DNA of 64,000 bases from UBA1181 sp963648205. Lineage in GTDB: Bacteria > Bacteroidota > Bacteroidia > Bacteroidales > Paludibacteraceae. Both the position numbers and the translations under genes were made by a program. Location of the stretch: positions 3,666 to 67,665 of the forward strand of contig CAVJCT010000013.1 in the NCBI GenBank assembly GCA_963648205.1, written 5' to 3'. Of the stretch, positions 17,089 through 25,185 are shown piece after piece (the stretch's first letter is position 1; each line of letters opens with the position of its first letter). Under the pieces are notes generated by a model, which searched no databases, was not told where the DNA came from, and saw nothing but the letters and a program-made list of their open reading frames with translations.

Positions 17089-17337
17089 TTACAAAAACTG
17101 CTCTAAAGCATGCGCCAACTGGTCGGGACAAGAGGTTCCTCGTCCTCCGCAATCAATGCCTTTCAATCGCTCAATTGCATCCTTCACACGCATACCTTTC
17201 GTCAGTGCAGCCACCCCTTGGGTATTGCCCGGACAGCCACCGTAGAATCGTACACTCTTAATAATACCATCTTCAACAGAGACTTCTATCACCTTCGAGC
17301 ATGTCCCCGTACATTGATATAGTTTCTTCTGTTCCAT
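17089..17337 (-). CDS. TSCPD-domain protein (TIGR03905-like)
   Basis: An 82-residue cysteine-rich protein with the signature GGRGTSCPDQLAHAL near the C terminus and YQCTGTCSKVIEV and FYGGCPGNTQG before it. The name comes from the T-S-C-P-D motif, found also at the C terminus of some ribonucleotide reductases; free-standing members have no known activity. The conserved cysteines may bind a metal. I use ATG 17337 and not the TTG nine bases upstream. It lies between aPGAM and purL with gaps of 29 and 57 bp, so it is probably in their transcript. Confidence 0.88.
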   Translation of the reverse strand: MEQKKLYQCTGTCSKVIEVSVEDGIIKSVRFYGGCPGNTQGVAALTKGMRVKDAIERLKGIDCGGRGTSCPDQLAHALEQFL

Positions 17338-17366
17338 TTTAGACAAAGTGAATAATATTTTCTTTT

Positions 17367-18578
17367 TTATTTGATGCTCAGGAGTGCCTGCAAGAACTCT
17401 TCGCCCTTCAGCAATCCGTATGCACCTTTCTGGGCGGCAAACTCGTCATATACCTGAACTGAATCTGGCTCAATTCCAGGGTAATAGATGAGGAATGGAA
17501 TTGGCTCTGCCACATGAGTCTTCAAACGACAAGGGGTCGGATGATCGGGAAGAATAGCGATTGCCACTGGCTCATCCCATTTTGAAACCTCTTCGTAAAT
17601 TGGTTTCACAACACGGTTCTCCAAGTATTCAACAGTCTTCTTCTTCAACTCAACATTACCTTCGTGTCCGGCTTCGTCGCTCGCTTCAATGTGAAGATAG
17701 ACGAAATCGTGGGTGCGAAGTGCGTCGATAGCGGCTTGTGCCTTTCCTTCGTAGTTGGTGTCATACAATCCTGTAGCACCTTCCACCTCAATCACCTCCA
17801 AACCTGCGTAAACTCCGATACCGCGAATCAAATCGACTGCCGAGATGACAGCGCCACTCTTCAATCCGTAGAGTTCCATCAAAGTCTTCATGTTAGGTTT
17901 GTAGCCGGCAGACCAAGGCCAGATGCTGTTTGCAGGGTCTTTACCCTCTGCCACACGCTTCTTGTTGACAGGATGCTCAGGAAGAATCTCCATTGATTTG
18001 AGAATCAACTCATTGAGCAATTTGGCAGTCTCCTCAGCAGCAGGAGTATCGGCTTTCACCAACACATCTTTGTATGGAGTGCCTGGCACATCGTGAGGGG
18101 GTGTGCATGAGACATGCTTGTCTCCACCCTTAATCTTCAACAAATGGCGATATGAAATGCCTGGGTAAAAACGAACTTTGTCGTTACCCAATTTCTCGTT
18201 GAGATAATCGATCAACTGGTAAGCCTCTTCATTAGAGATATGGCCTGCGGAGTGATTCTTAATCTTTCCGTCCTGCACGCAAATCACGTTGCAGCGCATT
18301 GCCATCTCACCGGGTTCAATGTCCACACCCATACTGGCAGCCTCCAAAGAACCACGTCCTTCAAACACCTTGTGAACATCGTAACCCAAAACCTCGAGGT
18401 TGGCAATCTCACTGCCTGGATGGAAACCAGCAGGGACAGTTGCCAACATTCCGCTACGACCCTTGCGTGCCAACATATCCATAGTCGGCGTCTCTGCCGC
18501 TTGCAGAATCGTTTTGTTGCCTAAAGATGGAATTGGCTCGTCTGCCATTCCGTCTCCTAATATAATCAAATATTTCAT
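17367..18578 (-). CDS. apgM: aPGAM-like enzyme, proposed homoserine kinase (TIGR02535 type)
   Basis: A 403-residue alkaline-phosphatase-superfamily enzyme of the cofactor-independent phosphoglycerate mutase group. Metal-site motifs are visible: the start KYLIILGDGMADEPIPSLG, HIEASDEAGHEGN near 300 and ILPDHPTPCRLKTH near 345. The subgroup found in Bacteroidota (TIGR02535) has been proposed to replace homoserine kinase because it often clusters with threonine genes. Here it is 10 kb from the aspartokinase-homoserine dehydrogenase gene and not beside it, and no GHMP-type ThrB is in the window. ATG 18578 is chosen over the GTG just upstream. A mutase role in glycolysis remains possible. Confidence 0.88.
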   Translation of the reverse strand: MKYLIILGDGMADEPIPSLGNKTILQAAETPTMDMLARKGRSGMLATVPAGFHPGSEIANLEVLGYDVHKVFEGRGSLEAASMGVDIEPGEMAMRCNVICVQDGKIKNHSAGHISNEEAYQLIDYLNEKLGNDKVRFYPGISYRHLLKIKGGDKHVSCTPPHDVPGTPYKDVLVKADTPAAEETAKLLNELILKSMEILPEHPVNKKRVAEGKDPANSIWPWSAGYKPNMKTLMELYGLKSGAVISAVDLIRGIGVYAGLEVIEVEGATGLYDTNYEGKAQAAIDALRTHDFVYLHIEASDEAGHEGNVELKKKTVEYLENRVVKPIYEEVSKWDEPVAIAILPDHPTPCRLKTHVAEPIPFLIYYPGIEPDSVQVYDEFAAQKGAYGLLKGEEFLQALLSIK

Positions 18579-18648
18579 CACTCTGTTGTTTTGGTTTCTT
18601 AATTCAGTGGCGAGAAGCCAAAAACGAAGTTCTATAGAACTTTCAAGT

Positions 18649-19680
18649 CTATGCTTTCTCGCTTAGTTTCTGCTGCCATTTCCATGCGGAGAGCAGCGTC
18701 TCACCCAACGTCTCCTCGGCTTTCCAGCCCAACTCTTTGTTGGCGTACGATGGGTCTGCCCAAATCTGCTCAATGTCTCCCTCACGTCTTGGCGCAATCT
18801 TGTAAGGGACGTTCACACCCGTCACCTCCATGAAGGTTTTCACCAACTCCAAGACAGAGACACCACGACCTGTGCCTAAGTTGAACACTTCGACATTCGA
18901 CTTTCCTTTCTCCTCAACCAAACGATTGACTGCCACAACATGCGCCTTTGCCAAATCAACCACTCCGAGATAGTCGCGGATGCAACTGCCATCAGGTGTG
19001 TTATAGTCGTCGCCAAAGACACTCAACTCTTTGCGAATACCTGCCGCCGTCTGTGTAACGTATGGCAAAAGATTGTTAGGTACACCGTTTGGCAACTCGC
19101 CAATCTCAGCACTTGGGTGCGCACCAATCGGATTGAAATAGCGCAAAAGAACGACACGCAAATCAGGGTATGCAAGGGAGGTATCACGAAGGATATCCTC
19201 GCAAATCTGTTTCGTGCGACCGTAAGGTGAAGTGGCAGGCTTGATAGGAGCCTGCTCGGTTACTGGCAACTGGTCGGGCTGCCCATAGACTGTGCATGAT
19301 GATGAGAAGACGATATTCTTGATACCGAACTTGTGCATCAACTGCAACAGATTAATCAACGAAACGATATTGTTTCTATAATATAATAGCGGTTCTTTCA
19401 CCGACTCGCCCACCGACTTGGATGCGGCGAAATGTGTAACTGCCACAATCTCAGGATGTTTCTCCATGAAACGCTCCAACGAGTTGTAGTCTTTACAATC
19501 TATATTTTCATATACAACGGGTACACCGATGATCTTCTTGATTCCTTCCAAAACACCAACATTGGAATTGGACAAGTTATCAATGATAATCGGCTCATAG
19601 CCAGCATTATAGAGTTCAACGACTGCGTGTGAACCAATATAGCCAGTTCCGCCCGTTACTAATACTTTTCCTCTTGACAT
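18649..19680 (-). CDS. galE: UDP-glucose 4-epimerase
   Basis: Interconverts UDP-glucose and UDP-galactose for galactose use and glycan synthesis. The 343-residue short-chain dehydrogenase has the NAD-binding start VLVTGGTGYIGSHAVVELYNAG, the active-site YGRTK (in KPATSPYGRTKQICED) and SSSCTVYGQP, then FNPIGAHPSAEIGE and the DGSCIRDYLGVVDLA motif of extended SDR epimerases. The stop and start to the upstream nucleotidyltransferase gene are 8 bp apart, making a sugar-nucleotide pair in one transcript; aPGAM follows after 70 bp. Confidence 0.95.
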   Translation of the reverse strand: MSRGKVLVTGGTGYIGSHAVVELYNAGYEPIIIDNLSNSNVGVLEGIKKIIGVPVVYENIDCKDYNSLERFMEKHPEIVAVTHFAASKSVGESVKEPLLYYRNNIVSLINLLQLMHKFGIKNIVFSSSCTVYGQPDQLPVTEQAPIKPATSPYGRTKQICEDILRDTSLAYPDLRVVLLRYFNPIGAHPSAEIGELPNGVPNNLLPYVTQTAAGIRKELSVFGDDYNTPDGSCIRDYLGVVDLAKAHVVAVNRLVEEKGKSNVEVFNLGTGRGVSVLELVKTFMEVTGVNVPYKIAPRREGDIEQIWADPSYANKELGWKAEETLGETLLSAWKWQQKLSEKA

Positions 19681-19688
19681 AATTCTTC

Positions 19689-20594
19689 TTAAAAAAGTTT
19701 TTCTGGGTAGACACCCGACTTAATCAGACTTTCGATTTTTGCAACCACTGATGGACGATCTTCTTTGTAGGTAACGCCAAACCATTTGCATGGAGTGTCA
19801 AGCACCTCAATGGTCGCTATCTTACTCTGAATCAACTTGTTAATCATCGTAGGGATTCCATATTCAGCCTTAATATTGCCGACGTTCTCTTTCAAGAACA
19901 CTTTGAAATCAGCCTCTGAATGAACGAAATAATCGGGAGTGAGTCCCCACATATTCATAGAGACTGGCAAATTCTCGTCAATCTCGTCGTACGCGCCTGT
20001 CTCTTGGTTTTTGAACACCACCACTGCGCCCTTACGTTGCACCTCATAGTGTTCAACTACGGTTGTCAAGTGGTTGGCAGCATCCGTATGGCAGACACCG
20101 CGCGAAACGTGTCCGCTCTCAGAAAGCGTATTGCCTAAACGATAGCCCACCATGCAGTATTCGTTCTGTTTGCCTTCCAACTTTTTCAATGCATCCGCTA
20201 AGATTTGGAAACTCTCTTTTCCGTAGAAATCATCGGCATTGATAACAGCGAAAGGTTCGTGGATTGCCTTCGCACCCATCATAATGGCGTGGTTCGTACC
20301 CCAAGGTTTTTCACGACCTTCTGGCACTGAGAAACCCTCTGGAAGAGAATCCATCTCTTGATAAACCAACTCTGTGGCTACTATCTTGCTATATTTCTTT
20401 GCAATTTTCTCCTGAAATTCGCTGTCGAAAGAGCGACGGATGACGAAAACGACCTTTCCAAATCCTGCTCGCACCGCATCGTAAATGGAGTAGTCCATAA
20501 TCGTCTCTCCATTCGGACCAAGTCCATCCAACTGCTTCAGTCCACCATATCGGCTACCCATACCGGCAGCCAAAACCAATAACGTAGGTTTCAT
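19689..20594 (-). CDS. Sugar-phosphate nucleotidyltransferase
   Basis: A 301-residue NTP-transferase domain protein that probably makes a nucleotide sugar. It has LVLAAGMGSRYGGLKQLDGLG, the glycine-rich NTP-binding start, a PWGTNHAIMMGA segment and an AVINADDFYG metal-binding motif. A short C-terminal region follows the catalytic core. The exact sugar cannot be read from the sequence; the neighbour galE suggests UDP-sugar metabolism. It is the first gene left of the iteron region, transcribed away from it, with a TATTTTTG -7 box at 20634-20641. Confidence 0.88.
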   Translation of the reverse strand: MKPTLLVLAAGMGSRYGGLKQLDGLGPNGETIMDYSIYDAVRAGFGKVVFVIRRSFDSEFQEKIAKKYSKIVATELVYQEMDSLPEGFSVPEGREKPWGTNHAIMMGAKAIHEPFAVINADDFYGKESFQILADALKKLEGKQNEYCMVGYRLGNTLSESGHVSRGVCHTDAANHLTTVVEHYEVQRKGAVVVFKNQETGAYDEIDENLPVSMNMWGLTPDYFVHSEADFKVFLKENVGNIKAEYGIPTMINKLIQSKIATIEVLDTPCKWFGVTYKEDRPSVVAKIESLIKSGVYPEKLF

Positions 20595-20633
20595 CTATAA
20601 TCTTTTTCTTTTATGTCGAACAAATATATCGTA

Positions 20634-20641
20634 CAAAAATA
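20634..20641 (-). promoter_or_regulatory. -7 box of the nucleotidyltransferase-galE transcript
   Basis: Minus-strand TATTTTTG fits TAnnTTTG 39 bp before the ATG at 20594. It sets the left boundary of the origin region. Confidence 0.5.
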
Positions 20642-20727
20642 GCAAAAAAAGAGAAGAGCAACTTAGTTATTGGTTCTAAAATTTATAATCGCTCCGAATG
20701 CACCTGTTTTTCAGCCCATCTTCCCTT

Positions 20728-20997
20728 TGCGGAAACTTTGTAATCTTTCTATGGTTGCGGAAAAATTGTCATCTTTCAACTGCGGAAGTTTTGTAATGTT
20801 TACGGAAAATCAGTCCACTTTCCATCCTCAAAAGATAACATTTCTTCCGCACCAACAGGATTTAAAGGTTCACTTGCGGAAAGATTGTTATGTTTTACTG
20901 GGTGAAAAGCATTCTGAGCGTCTAAACCTATCATTTCTTCCGCAGAGGAAGGCGGAAATTTAGCCATTCTGCGAGCAAACCTTTCATTTTTTCCGCA
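20728..20997. repeat. Iteron cluster I (mixed orientation)
   Basis: Forward copies start at 20728, 20756, 20781, 20801 (degenerate), 20875 and 20951 (degenerate). Reverse copies are at 20831-20851, 20924-20944 and 20977-20997. Each is 21 bp. The best copy, at 20875-20895, reads TGCGGAAAGATTGTTATG followed by TTT. The GCGGAA end is the most conserved part. Confidence 0.85.
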
Positions 20998-21016
20998 CTA
21001 ACAGTCCTTGATTCGC

Positions 21017-21039
21017 TAATCATTACTATGTAATGATTA
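21017..21039. repeat. Perfect inverted repeat in the origin region
   Basis: TAATCATTAC, a 3-base TAT loop and GTAATGATTA: a perfect 10-bp stem in an AT-rich stretch between iteron clusters. It has no following T-run, so it is not a terminator. It may be a protein site or an extruding hairpin in the origin. Confidence 0.7.
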
Positions 21040-21088
21040 TTTTATGTATTTTATAAATAACTGATATTCAATATATTATGCATTTTAC

Positions 21089-21247
21089 TGCGGAAACTTT
21101 GCAATCTTTTCCTTTCTTTTGAGCCTGTCCCCCCTCTCCTTTTCCTCTATACCTTATATATAAGATAACATTTTTTCCGCACTTGTTTTATTTAACTTAT
21201 TGATTATTAATAAATTACGTTCAAAATGCGGAAAGATTGTTATTTCT
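21089..21247. repeat. Iteron cluster II (three dispersed copies)
   Basis: Forward copies at 21089-21109 and 21227-21247 and one reverse copy at 21161-21181, spaced by 51-45 bp of AT-rich DNA. The palindrome CTTATATATAAG at 21153-21164 overlaps the reverse copy. Confidence 0.8.
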
Positions 21248-21258
21248 CTGGTCATTAA

Positions 21259-21376
21259 AAACATTACAATTTTTCCGCTATGTGGGGCAAAGGCAACATT
21301 CTTTCCGCATCAAGGTTTCATTTCTTCCGCAATCGAGATAACATTTCTTCCACACAAAGGCAACATTTTTTCCGCA
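21259..21376 (-). repeat. Iteron cluster III (reverse tandem, 22-23 bp period)
   Basis: Five reverse-oriented copies start at 21259, 21289, 21311, 21334 and 21356. The last four are spaced 22, 23 and 22 bp, so the same DNA face is presented at each copy (two helical turns). An isolated reverse copy lies at 21528-21548. Confidence 0.85.
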
Positions 21377-21507
21377 CAGAAGTGGCGACAGCCCTTTGTT
21401 CATCGCACTTCTCGCCTCCTTTTAAAATAAAGAAATAAAATATTTTATAAAATCATATATATATAAGAAGGGCAAAATTTTTTTTGTTTTAAATTTTTTC
21501 CTCACTG

Positions 21508-21516
21508 TGTGAATAA
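21508..21516 (-). promoter_or_regulatory. DnaA box
   Basis: Minus-strand TTATTCACA is an exact match to the DnaA box consensus TTATnCACA. It follows the AT-rich stretch 21421-21500. Confidence 0.65.
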
Positions 21517-21573
21517 TGGTTGGCAGAAAAGAAAACATTTCTTCCGCAGTGAAATTTTCTATACCTTATTATA

Positions 21574-21582
21574 TTATACACA
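21574..21582 (+). promoter_or_regulatory. DnaA box
   Basis: TTATACACA is an exact match to TTATnCACA, 58 bp from the first box and in opposite orientation, between iteron 21528-21548 and the rep-proximal iterons. Confidence 0.65.
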
Positions 21583-21624
21583 ATCGTTAATCCCTTTTAT
21601 TTACTTGCTTCTTAGACCATTCTG

Positions 21625-21722
21625 TGCGGAAAGATTGTAATCTTTTTTGGCGGTGAGTGCGGAATAAATGAAATATTTTTGCGGAACTATTGTTTTGTTT
21701 CTGCGGAATAACTGTTATATTT
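21625..21722 (+). repeat. Iteron cluster IV (forward tandem, overlaps rep promoter)
   Basis: Forward copies at 21625-21645, 21658-21678, 21680-21700 and 21702-21722; the last three have an exact 22-bp period. The last two cover the -33 and -7 boxes of the rep promoter, the usual arrangement for initiator autorepression. Confidence 0.85.
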
Positions 21723-21723
21723 G
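21694..21723 (+). promoter_or_regulatory. Promoter of the rep gene
   Basis: TTTG at 21694-21697, 18 bp spacing, and TATATTTG at 21716-21723, close to the Bacteroidota promoter consensus. It lies inside the last two iterons, 37 bp upstream of the rep ATG. Confidence 0.6.
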
Positions 21724-21760
21724 CTCCGAATATAATACTAATTCAGTGAATTATTAAAAA

Positions 21761-23224
21761 ATGAAAGAAATTGTTGCTGACAATATCGACCAGGTTGCGG
21801 AAGGCGAAGACTTGAAGAAAATTCAAGAAATCGCCTATCAGGTTTTGCGTAACCTCGCCGATTCTACCAATGCCGTTTGCAAAAAAACAAAAGCGAGTTT
21901 CATCATCGACAACTGCGTGCCTTACTCTTTTCGTTCGGATGGCGGTCTGAACTTGTACGCCAAACGGTCTGTCTTTGAAATGTTTGAAACGGATGGCTCT
22001 GAGTATCAATATTTTGCACCTCTATACAGTGTGCTTGAAAAGTATCGTCCTATCTATTTTACCTTCTATGATGACGATATCAAGAAGGAGAATATGACGG
22101 AGTTTCAACGCAACATTTACTACAACATCCGCCGTCCGATGGAACGCTACTACTCGAGTTACCAGCGGTCGAAGGCGGGCGAGGAACTGTTCGACCAGAT
22201 GCAGAACCAGGATTTGAGTTCCGTGACGGATGTTACGTTCTTCCAAAGCAATCGTTTGACTCAAGCGCGTATGAAATTTACATTGATTCAGAAGAAGTTC
22301 TTGAGTTATGTCATTGCGAATTTCCAAAAGCACAATAATCCACAGATTTTTGGTGGAGCGAGTATGGATGTGCCAACTGCCGAGTTGGTGAATATCGGAT
22401 GTGCCAACAGTAATCTTTCCCTCCGTCGTAGTTTGGTCGATTTGCAGAAGAAACTGATTGTCGAATTGATTGACGACAAGGGAAACTGGCAGTCGATTGC
22501 TCTTGTAACGAAATTTGAAATTCCAAAGTGGGGCAAGTCGATTTATGTGGAATTGAGTCCGACGATGGTGAGTTTGGTGAACCGAATTTCCGCCTTGGGC
22601 AACTACACAACGATGAACCTCAGCACGACGATGAAGACTCGTTCGTACACCACCCTGCGTTTGTATGAACTTTGTTCTCAATATAAGAATAGCGACAAGT
22701 TGATGGTGAACATCACGGATAAGCACTTGCGCGAGATTCTCAATTGTGAGGATGGCTACACTGACAGTTGCGATTTCGAGCGTTACGTCATCAAGCCGGC
22801 ACAGGCGGAGTTGAAACGTATGGCAGATGAGGGTGAGAGTGAACTCTACTTCAATTACGCTATCGGAAACAAGGTGTCGGTGGCAGGTCAGAAGCGAAGA
22901 GCCATCACCAACTGGGTTTTCTTCATCAAAGTGGTGGGCAATACTTTCCGCCAGAATCTTCTGAAGATGAACCAGTTGGATAAAGAGAAACTCTGCGTTG
23001 ACTTTTATACAGAAGTGGTTACCTCTTTTTTCCCGGACAGCAGTATGCAGACCGACTATATCCGAAAGTTCAAAAGTTTGGATTACGAGACGCAACTCAA
23101 CTATGTCGAGGAGTTGAATACGGTGTTGCCCAACATGAAGGAGCGTGAGGCTAAAGAATTTTTGGGAACCTCGTTGAAAGCCAAGTTGAAGCAGAAAATG
23201 GAAGGAGAAAGTCTTTTTAACTGA
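21761..23224 (+). CDS. Rep_3-family replication initiator protein
   Basis: A 487-residue initiator with the paired winged-helix layout of iteron-binding Rep proteins. The first winged helix lies near 165-290 (NRLTQARMKFTLIQKKFLSY, then TAELVNIGCANSNLSLRRSL). The second is near 300-390 (TMKTRSYTTLRLYELCSQYK, then LREILNCEDGY and KPAQAELKRMADEGE), the Rep_3/RepB signature. The N-terminal 120 residues are an extra domain I cannot name. The protein should bind the adjacent iterons, open the origin with DnaA and repress its own promoter. It is the first rightward gene after the origin and is followed by essential genes, not plasmid genes. Confidence 0.9.
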   Translation: MKEIVADNIDQVAEGEDLKKIQEIAYQVLRNLADSTNAVCKKTKASFIIDNCVPYSFRSDGGLNLYAKRSVFEMFETDGSEYQYFAPLYSVLEKYRPIYFTFYDDDIKKENMTEFQRNIYYNIRRPMERYYSSYQRSKAGEELFDQMQNQDLSSVTDVTFFQSNRLTQARMKFTLIQKKFLSYVIANFQKHNNPQIFGGASMDVPTAELVNIGCANSNLSLRRSLVDLQKKLIVELIDDKGNWQSIALVTKFEIPKWGKSIYVELSPTMVSLVNRISALGNYTTMNLSTTMKTRSYTTLRLYELCSQYKNSDKLMVNITDKHLREILNCEDGYTDSCDFERYVIKPAQAELKRMADEGESELYFNYAIGNKVSVAGQKRRAITNWVFFIKVVGNTFRQNLLKMNQLDKEKLCVDFYTEVVTSFFPDSSMQTDYIRKFKSLDYETQLNYVEELNTVLPNMKEREAKEFLGTSLKAKLKQKMEGESLFN

Positions 23225-23266
23225 GCATTTTTGACTGTGCAGTATCAAAAAAGGGCAAAAAAGACC

Positions 23267-23274
23267 TATCTTTG
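23267..23274 (+). promoter_or_regulatory. Probable -7 box of menA
   Basis: TATCTTTG fits TAnnTTTG 44 bp before the menA ATG. No -33 TTTG is seen at standard spacing. Confidence 0.5.
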
Positions 23275-23317
23275 CCAATAGTAGATTTGAATTCAAAGAT
23301 AGCGTATCATAAAAAGT

Positions 23318-24316
23318 ATGGGAAAGTCTGAAGAGCAAGAGAATATTTTTGAGGAGACGGTTGAACCTAATTCGTTGAGAGCGTGGATTTTAGCTGCTCG
23401 TCCTAAGACTTGTGCGGCTGCGGTTGCTCCGGTGATGGTGGGTTCTGCTATTGCAGCTAATCATCACGGTTTCAAGCCGTTAGCTGCGTTGTGTTGTTTG
23501 CTGTTTGCCATTCTGATGCAGATTGCTGCCAATCTCATCAACGACCTTATTGATTTCAAGAAAGGAAGTGATGGTGAAGACCGTTTAGGTCCGCTTCGTG
23601 CCACTGCGCAAGGTTGGATTACCCCTAGAAATATGCAAGTGGGCATCATCGTCGTTGTGGCTTTTGCGTGTCTGATAGGTTCGGTTTTGCTCTTCTACGG
23701 AGGGTGGCAGATGATATTAGTAGGTATTTTCTGTGTCATTTTCGCCTATTTCTATACTTCAGGCCCTTTCCCATTGTCTTACAATGCGTTAGGAGATGTG
23801 GCAGTAGTTCTCTTCTTTGGTGTCGTCGCCGTTGGTTTTACCAATTATGTGCAGACTTTGGAGTGGGACGAGATGACTACTTTCTGCGGAATCGCCACAG
23901 GATTAGTCGTCAATGCGTTGTTGGTTTTGAACAATTATCGTGATAGAGATCAAGATGCAAAAACAGGCAAACGCACCTCCATCGTACTTCACGGAGAGCG
24001 TTTCGGTCGTTATTTATACCTCTTTATGGGTGTTATTGCCGTTTTCTTGACAGTACGCTATTTCTTCACGTTTTCGTATATTAGTTTGCCGAAGAAGTTT
24101 CCCGAATTTTTTGCTTCAATAGGAGTTTTCTCGGTGATACTGAGGGCGTTCGTCTTTCCGATTTTGATTTGCCTTTATCTCCTACCCCACATTAAGACGT
24201 GGAGAAAAATGTGCCAGATCAAAAGTGGAAAGAAATTGAATGAGTTGATTGGTGAAACATCAAGAAATATGTTGATTTTTGCCTTGTTACTCTCATTTGT
24301 ATTGGTAAATATTTGA
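23318..24316 (+). CDS. menA: 1,4-dihydroxy-2-naphthoate polyprenyltransferase
   Basis: Integral membrane UbiA-family prenyltransferase that attaches the polyprenyl chain to DHNA, the membrane step of menaquinone synthesis. The 332-residue protein opens with AWILAARPKTCAAAVAPVM, characteristic of MenA, and has the Mg-prenyl-diphosphate motif ANLINDLIDFKKGSDGEDR and a second acidic motif in LLVLNNYRDRDQDAKTGKR, plus eight or so hydrophobic helices. A cytoplasmic loop near 300 is basic. It is a single gene between rep and kdsA, 25 bp before the latter. Confidence 0.94.
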   Translation: MGKSEEQENIFEETVEPNSLRAWILAARPKTCAAAVAPVMVGSAIAANHHGFKPLAALCCLLFAILMQIAANLINDLIDFKKGSDGEDRLGPLRATAQGWITPRNMQVGIIVVVAFACLIGSVLLFYGGWQMILVGIFCVIFAYFYTSGPFPLSYNALGDVAVVLFFGVVAVGFTNYVQTLEWDEMTTFCGIATGLVVNALLVLNNYRDRDQDAKTGKRTSIVLHGERFGRYLYLFMGVIAVFLTVRYFFTFSYISLPKKFPEFFASIGVFSVILRAFVFPILICLYLLPHIKTWRKMCQIKSGKKLNELIGETSRNMLIFALLLSFVLVNI

Positions 24317-24341
24317 AATAAATAATTAAGAAAATAAGATT

Positions 24342-25160
24342 ATGCAACCTAATATTCCAAAGTTAAAATATACCGATTCTCGCAATTTCTTCTTATTGGC
24401 GGGACCATGTGTGATTGAAGGTGAGGAGATGGCTTTTCAAATCGCAGAGCATATCGTTTCATTATCAGAGAAATACAAGATTCCATACGTTTTCAAAGGT
24501 TCTTATCGCAAGGCCAATCGTTCAAAAATTGACTCTTTCATGGGCATTGGCGACGAGAAAGCGTTGAAAATTTTGAGAAAGATTTCGGAGACTTACGATA
24601 TTCCAGTGGTTACCGATGTGCATGCGCCTGAGGAGGCAGTGATTGCAGCCGAGTATGTCGATGTTTTGCAGATTCCTGCTTTCTTGTGTCGTCAGACCGA
24701 CCTTTTGGTGGCAGCTGCAAAGACAGGTAAAGTGGTGAATATCAAGAAGGGACAATTCCTTTCGCCTGCCGCAATGTCGTTTGCCGCGCAGAAAGTGTTC
24801 AACTGTGGCAATGATAATGTGATGTTGACCGACCGTGGTACATCTTTTGGATATCAGGATTTGATTGTCGATTATCGTGGTATTCCGATTATGCAGAAAG
24901 TGGGCGTTCCTGTTATTTTGGATTGCACCCATTCGTTGCAGCAGCCTAACCAGTTGTCTGGCGTTTCGGGTGGCGACCCAGAGATGATCGAGACAATCGC
25001 CAAAGCAGGCGTTGCAGCAGGAGCCGACGGACTCTTCATTGAGACCCATTTCGACCCATCACATGCTAAGTCAGACGGAGCTAACATGTTGAAATTGGAC
25101 AAGTTAGACGGATTGCTGAAGAAGTTGGTTCGTATTCGTGAGGCTGTGTTAGAAGATTAG
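24342..25160 (+). CDS. kdsA: 3-deoxy-8-phosphooctulonate synthase (KDO-8-P synthase)
   Basis: Condenses phosphoenolpyruvate with arabinose 5-phosphate to give KDO-8-phosphate for the inner core of lipopolysaccharide. The 272-residue TIM-barrel protein has NFFLLAGPCVIEGEEMAFQ, the substrate-binding FKGSYRKANRSKIDSF, VVNIKKGQFLSP, LTDRGTSFGYQDLIVDYR and ILDCTHSLQQPNQLSG. An LPS-bearing Gram-negative cell fits the outer-membrane T9SS protease. It lies 25 bp after menA and 25 bp before a small secreted protein. Confidence 0.95.
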   Translation: MQPNIPKLKYTDSRNFFLLAGPCVIEGEEMAFQIAEHIVSLSEKYKIPYVFKGSYRKANRSKIDSFMGIGDEKALKILRKISETYDIPVVTDVHAPEEAVIAAEYVDVLQIPAFLCRQTDLLVAAAKTGKVVNIKKGQFLSPAAMSFAAQKVFNCGNDNVMLTDRGTSFGYQDLIVDYRGIPIMQKVGVPVILDCTHSLQQPNQLSGVSGGDPEMIETIAKAGVAAGADGLFIETHFDPSHAKSDGANMLKLDKLDGLLKKLVRIREAVLED

Positions 25161-25185
25161 TATTAAACAAAAAAGGACAACGAGG

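Larger units (their letters stand above)
20690..21760. other. Candidate replication origin (iterons, DnaA boxes, AT-rich stretches)
   Basis: A 1.07-kb gene-free region between genes transcribed outward on both sides. It contains about 20 copies of a 21-bp repeat with the core TGCGGAAAGATTGTTAT, two TTATnCACA DnaA boxes, a perfect 23-bp hairpin, AT-rich segments at 21001-21088 and 21421-21500, and the rep promoter. This is the composition of iteron-type plasmid and chromid origins that use Rep_3 initiators. Origin function is inferred from these parts and from the change in gene orientation. Confidence 0.8.

Noticed and set aside
20728..21722. CRISPR array
   Set aside because: The repeats are 21 bp, occur in both orientations and at varied or 22-bp spacing without unique 30-bp spacers, and stand beside a Rep gene. 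They are iterons.
22022..23338. 438-codon minus-strand frame opposite rep
   Set aside because: Antisense shadow of the Rep_3 gene; it encodes no known domain, and rep has clear conserved motifs.
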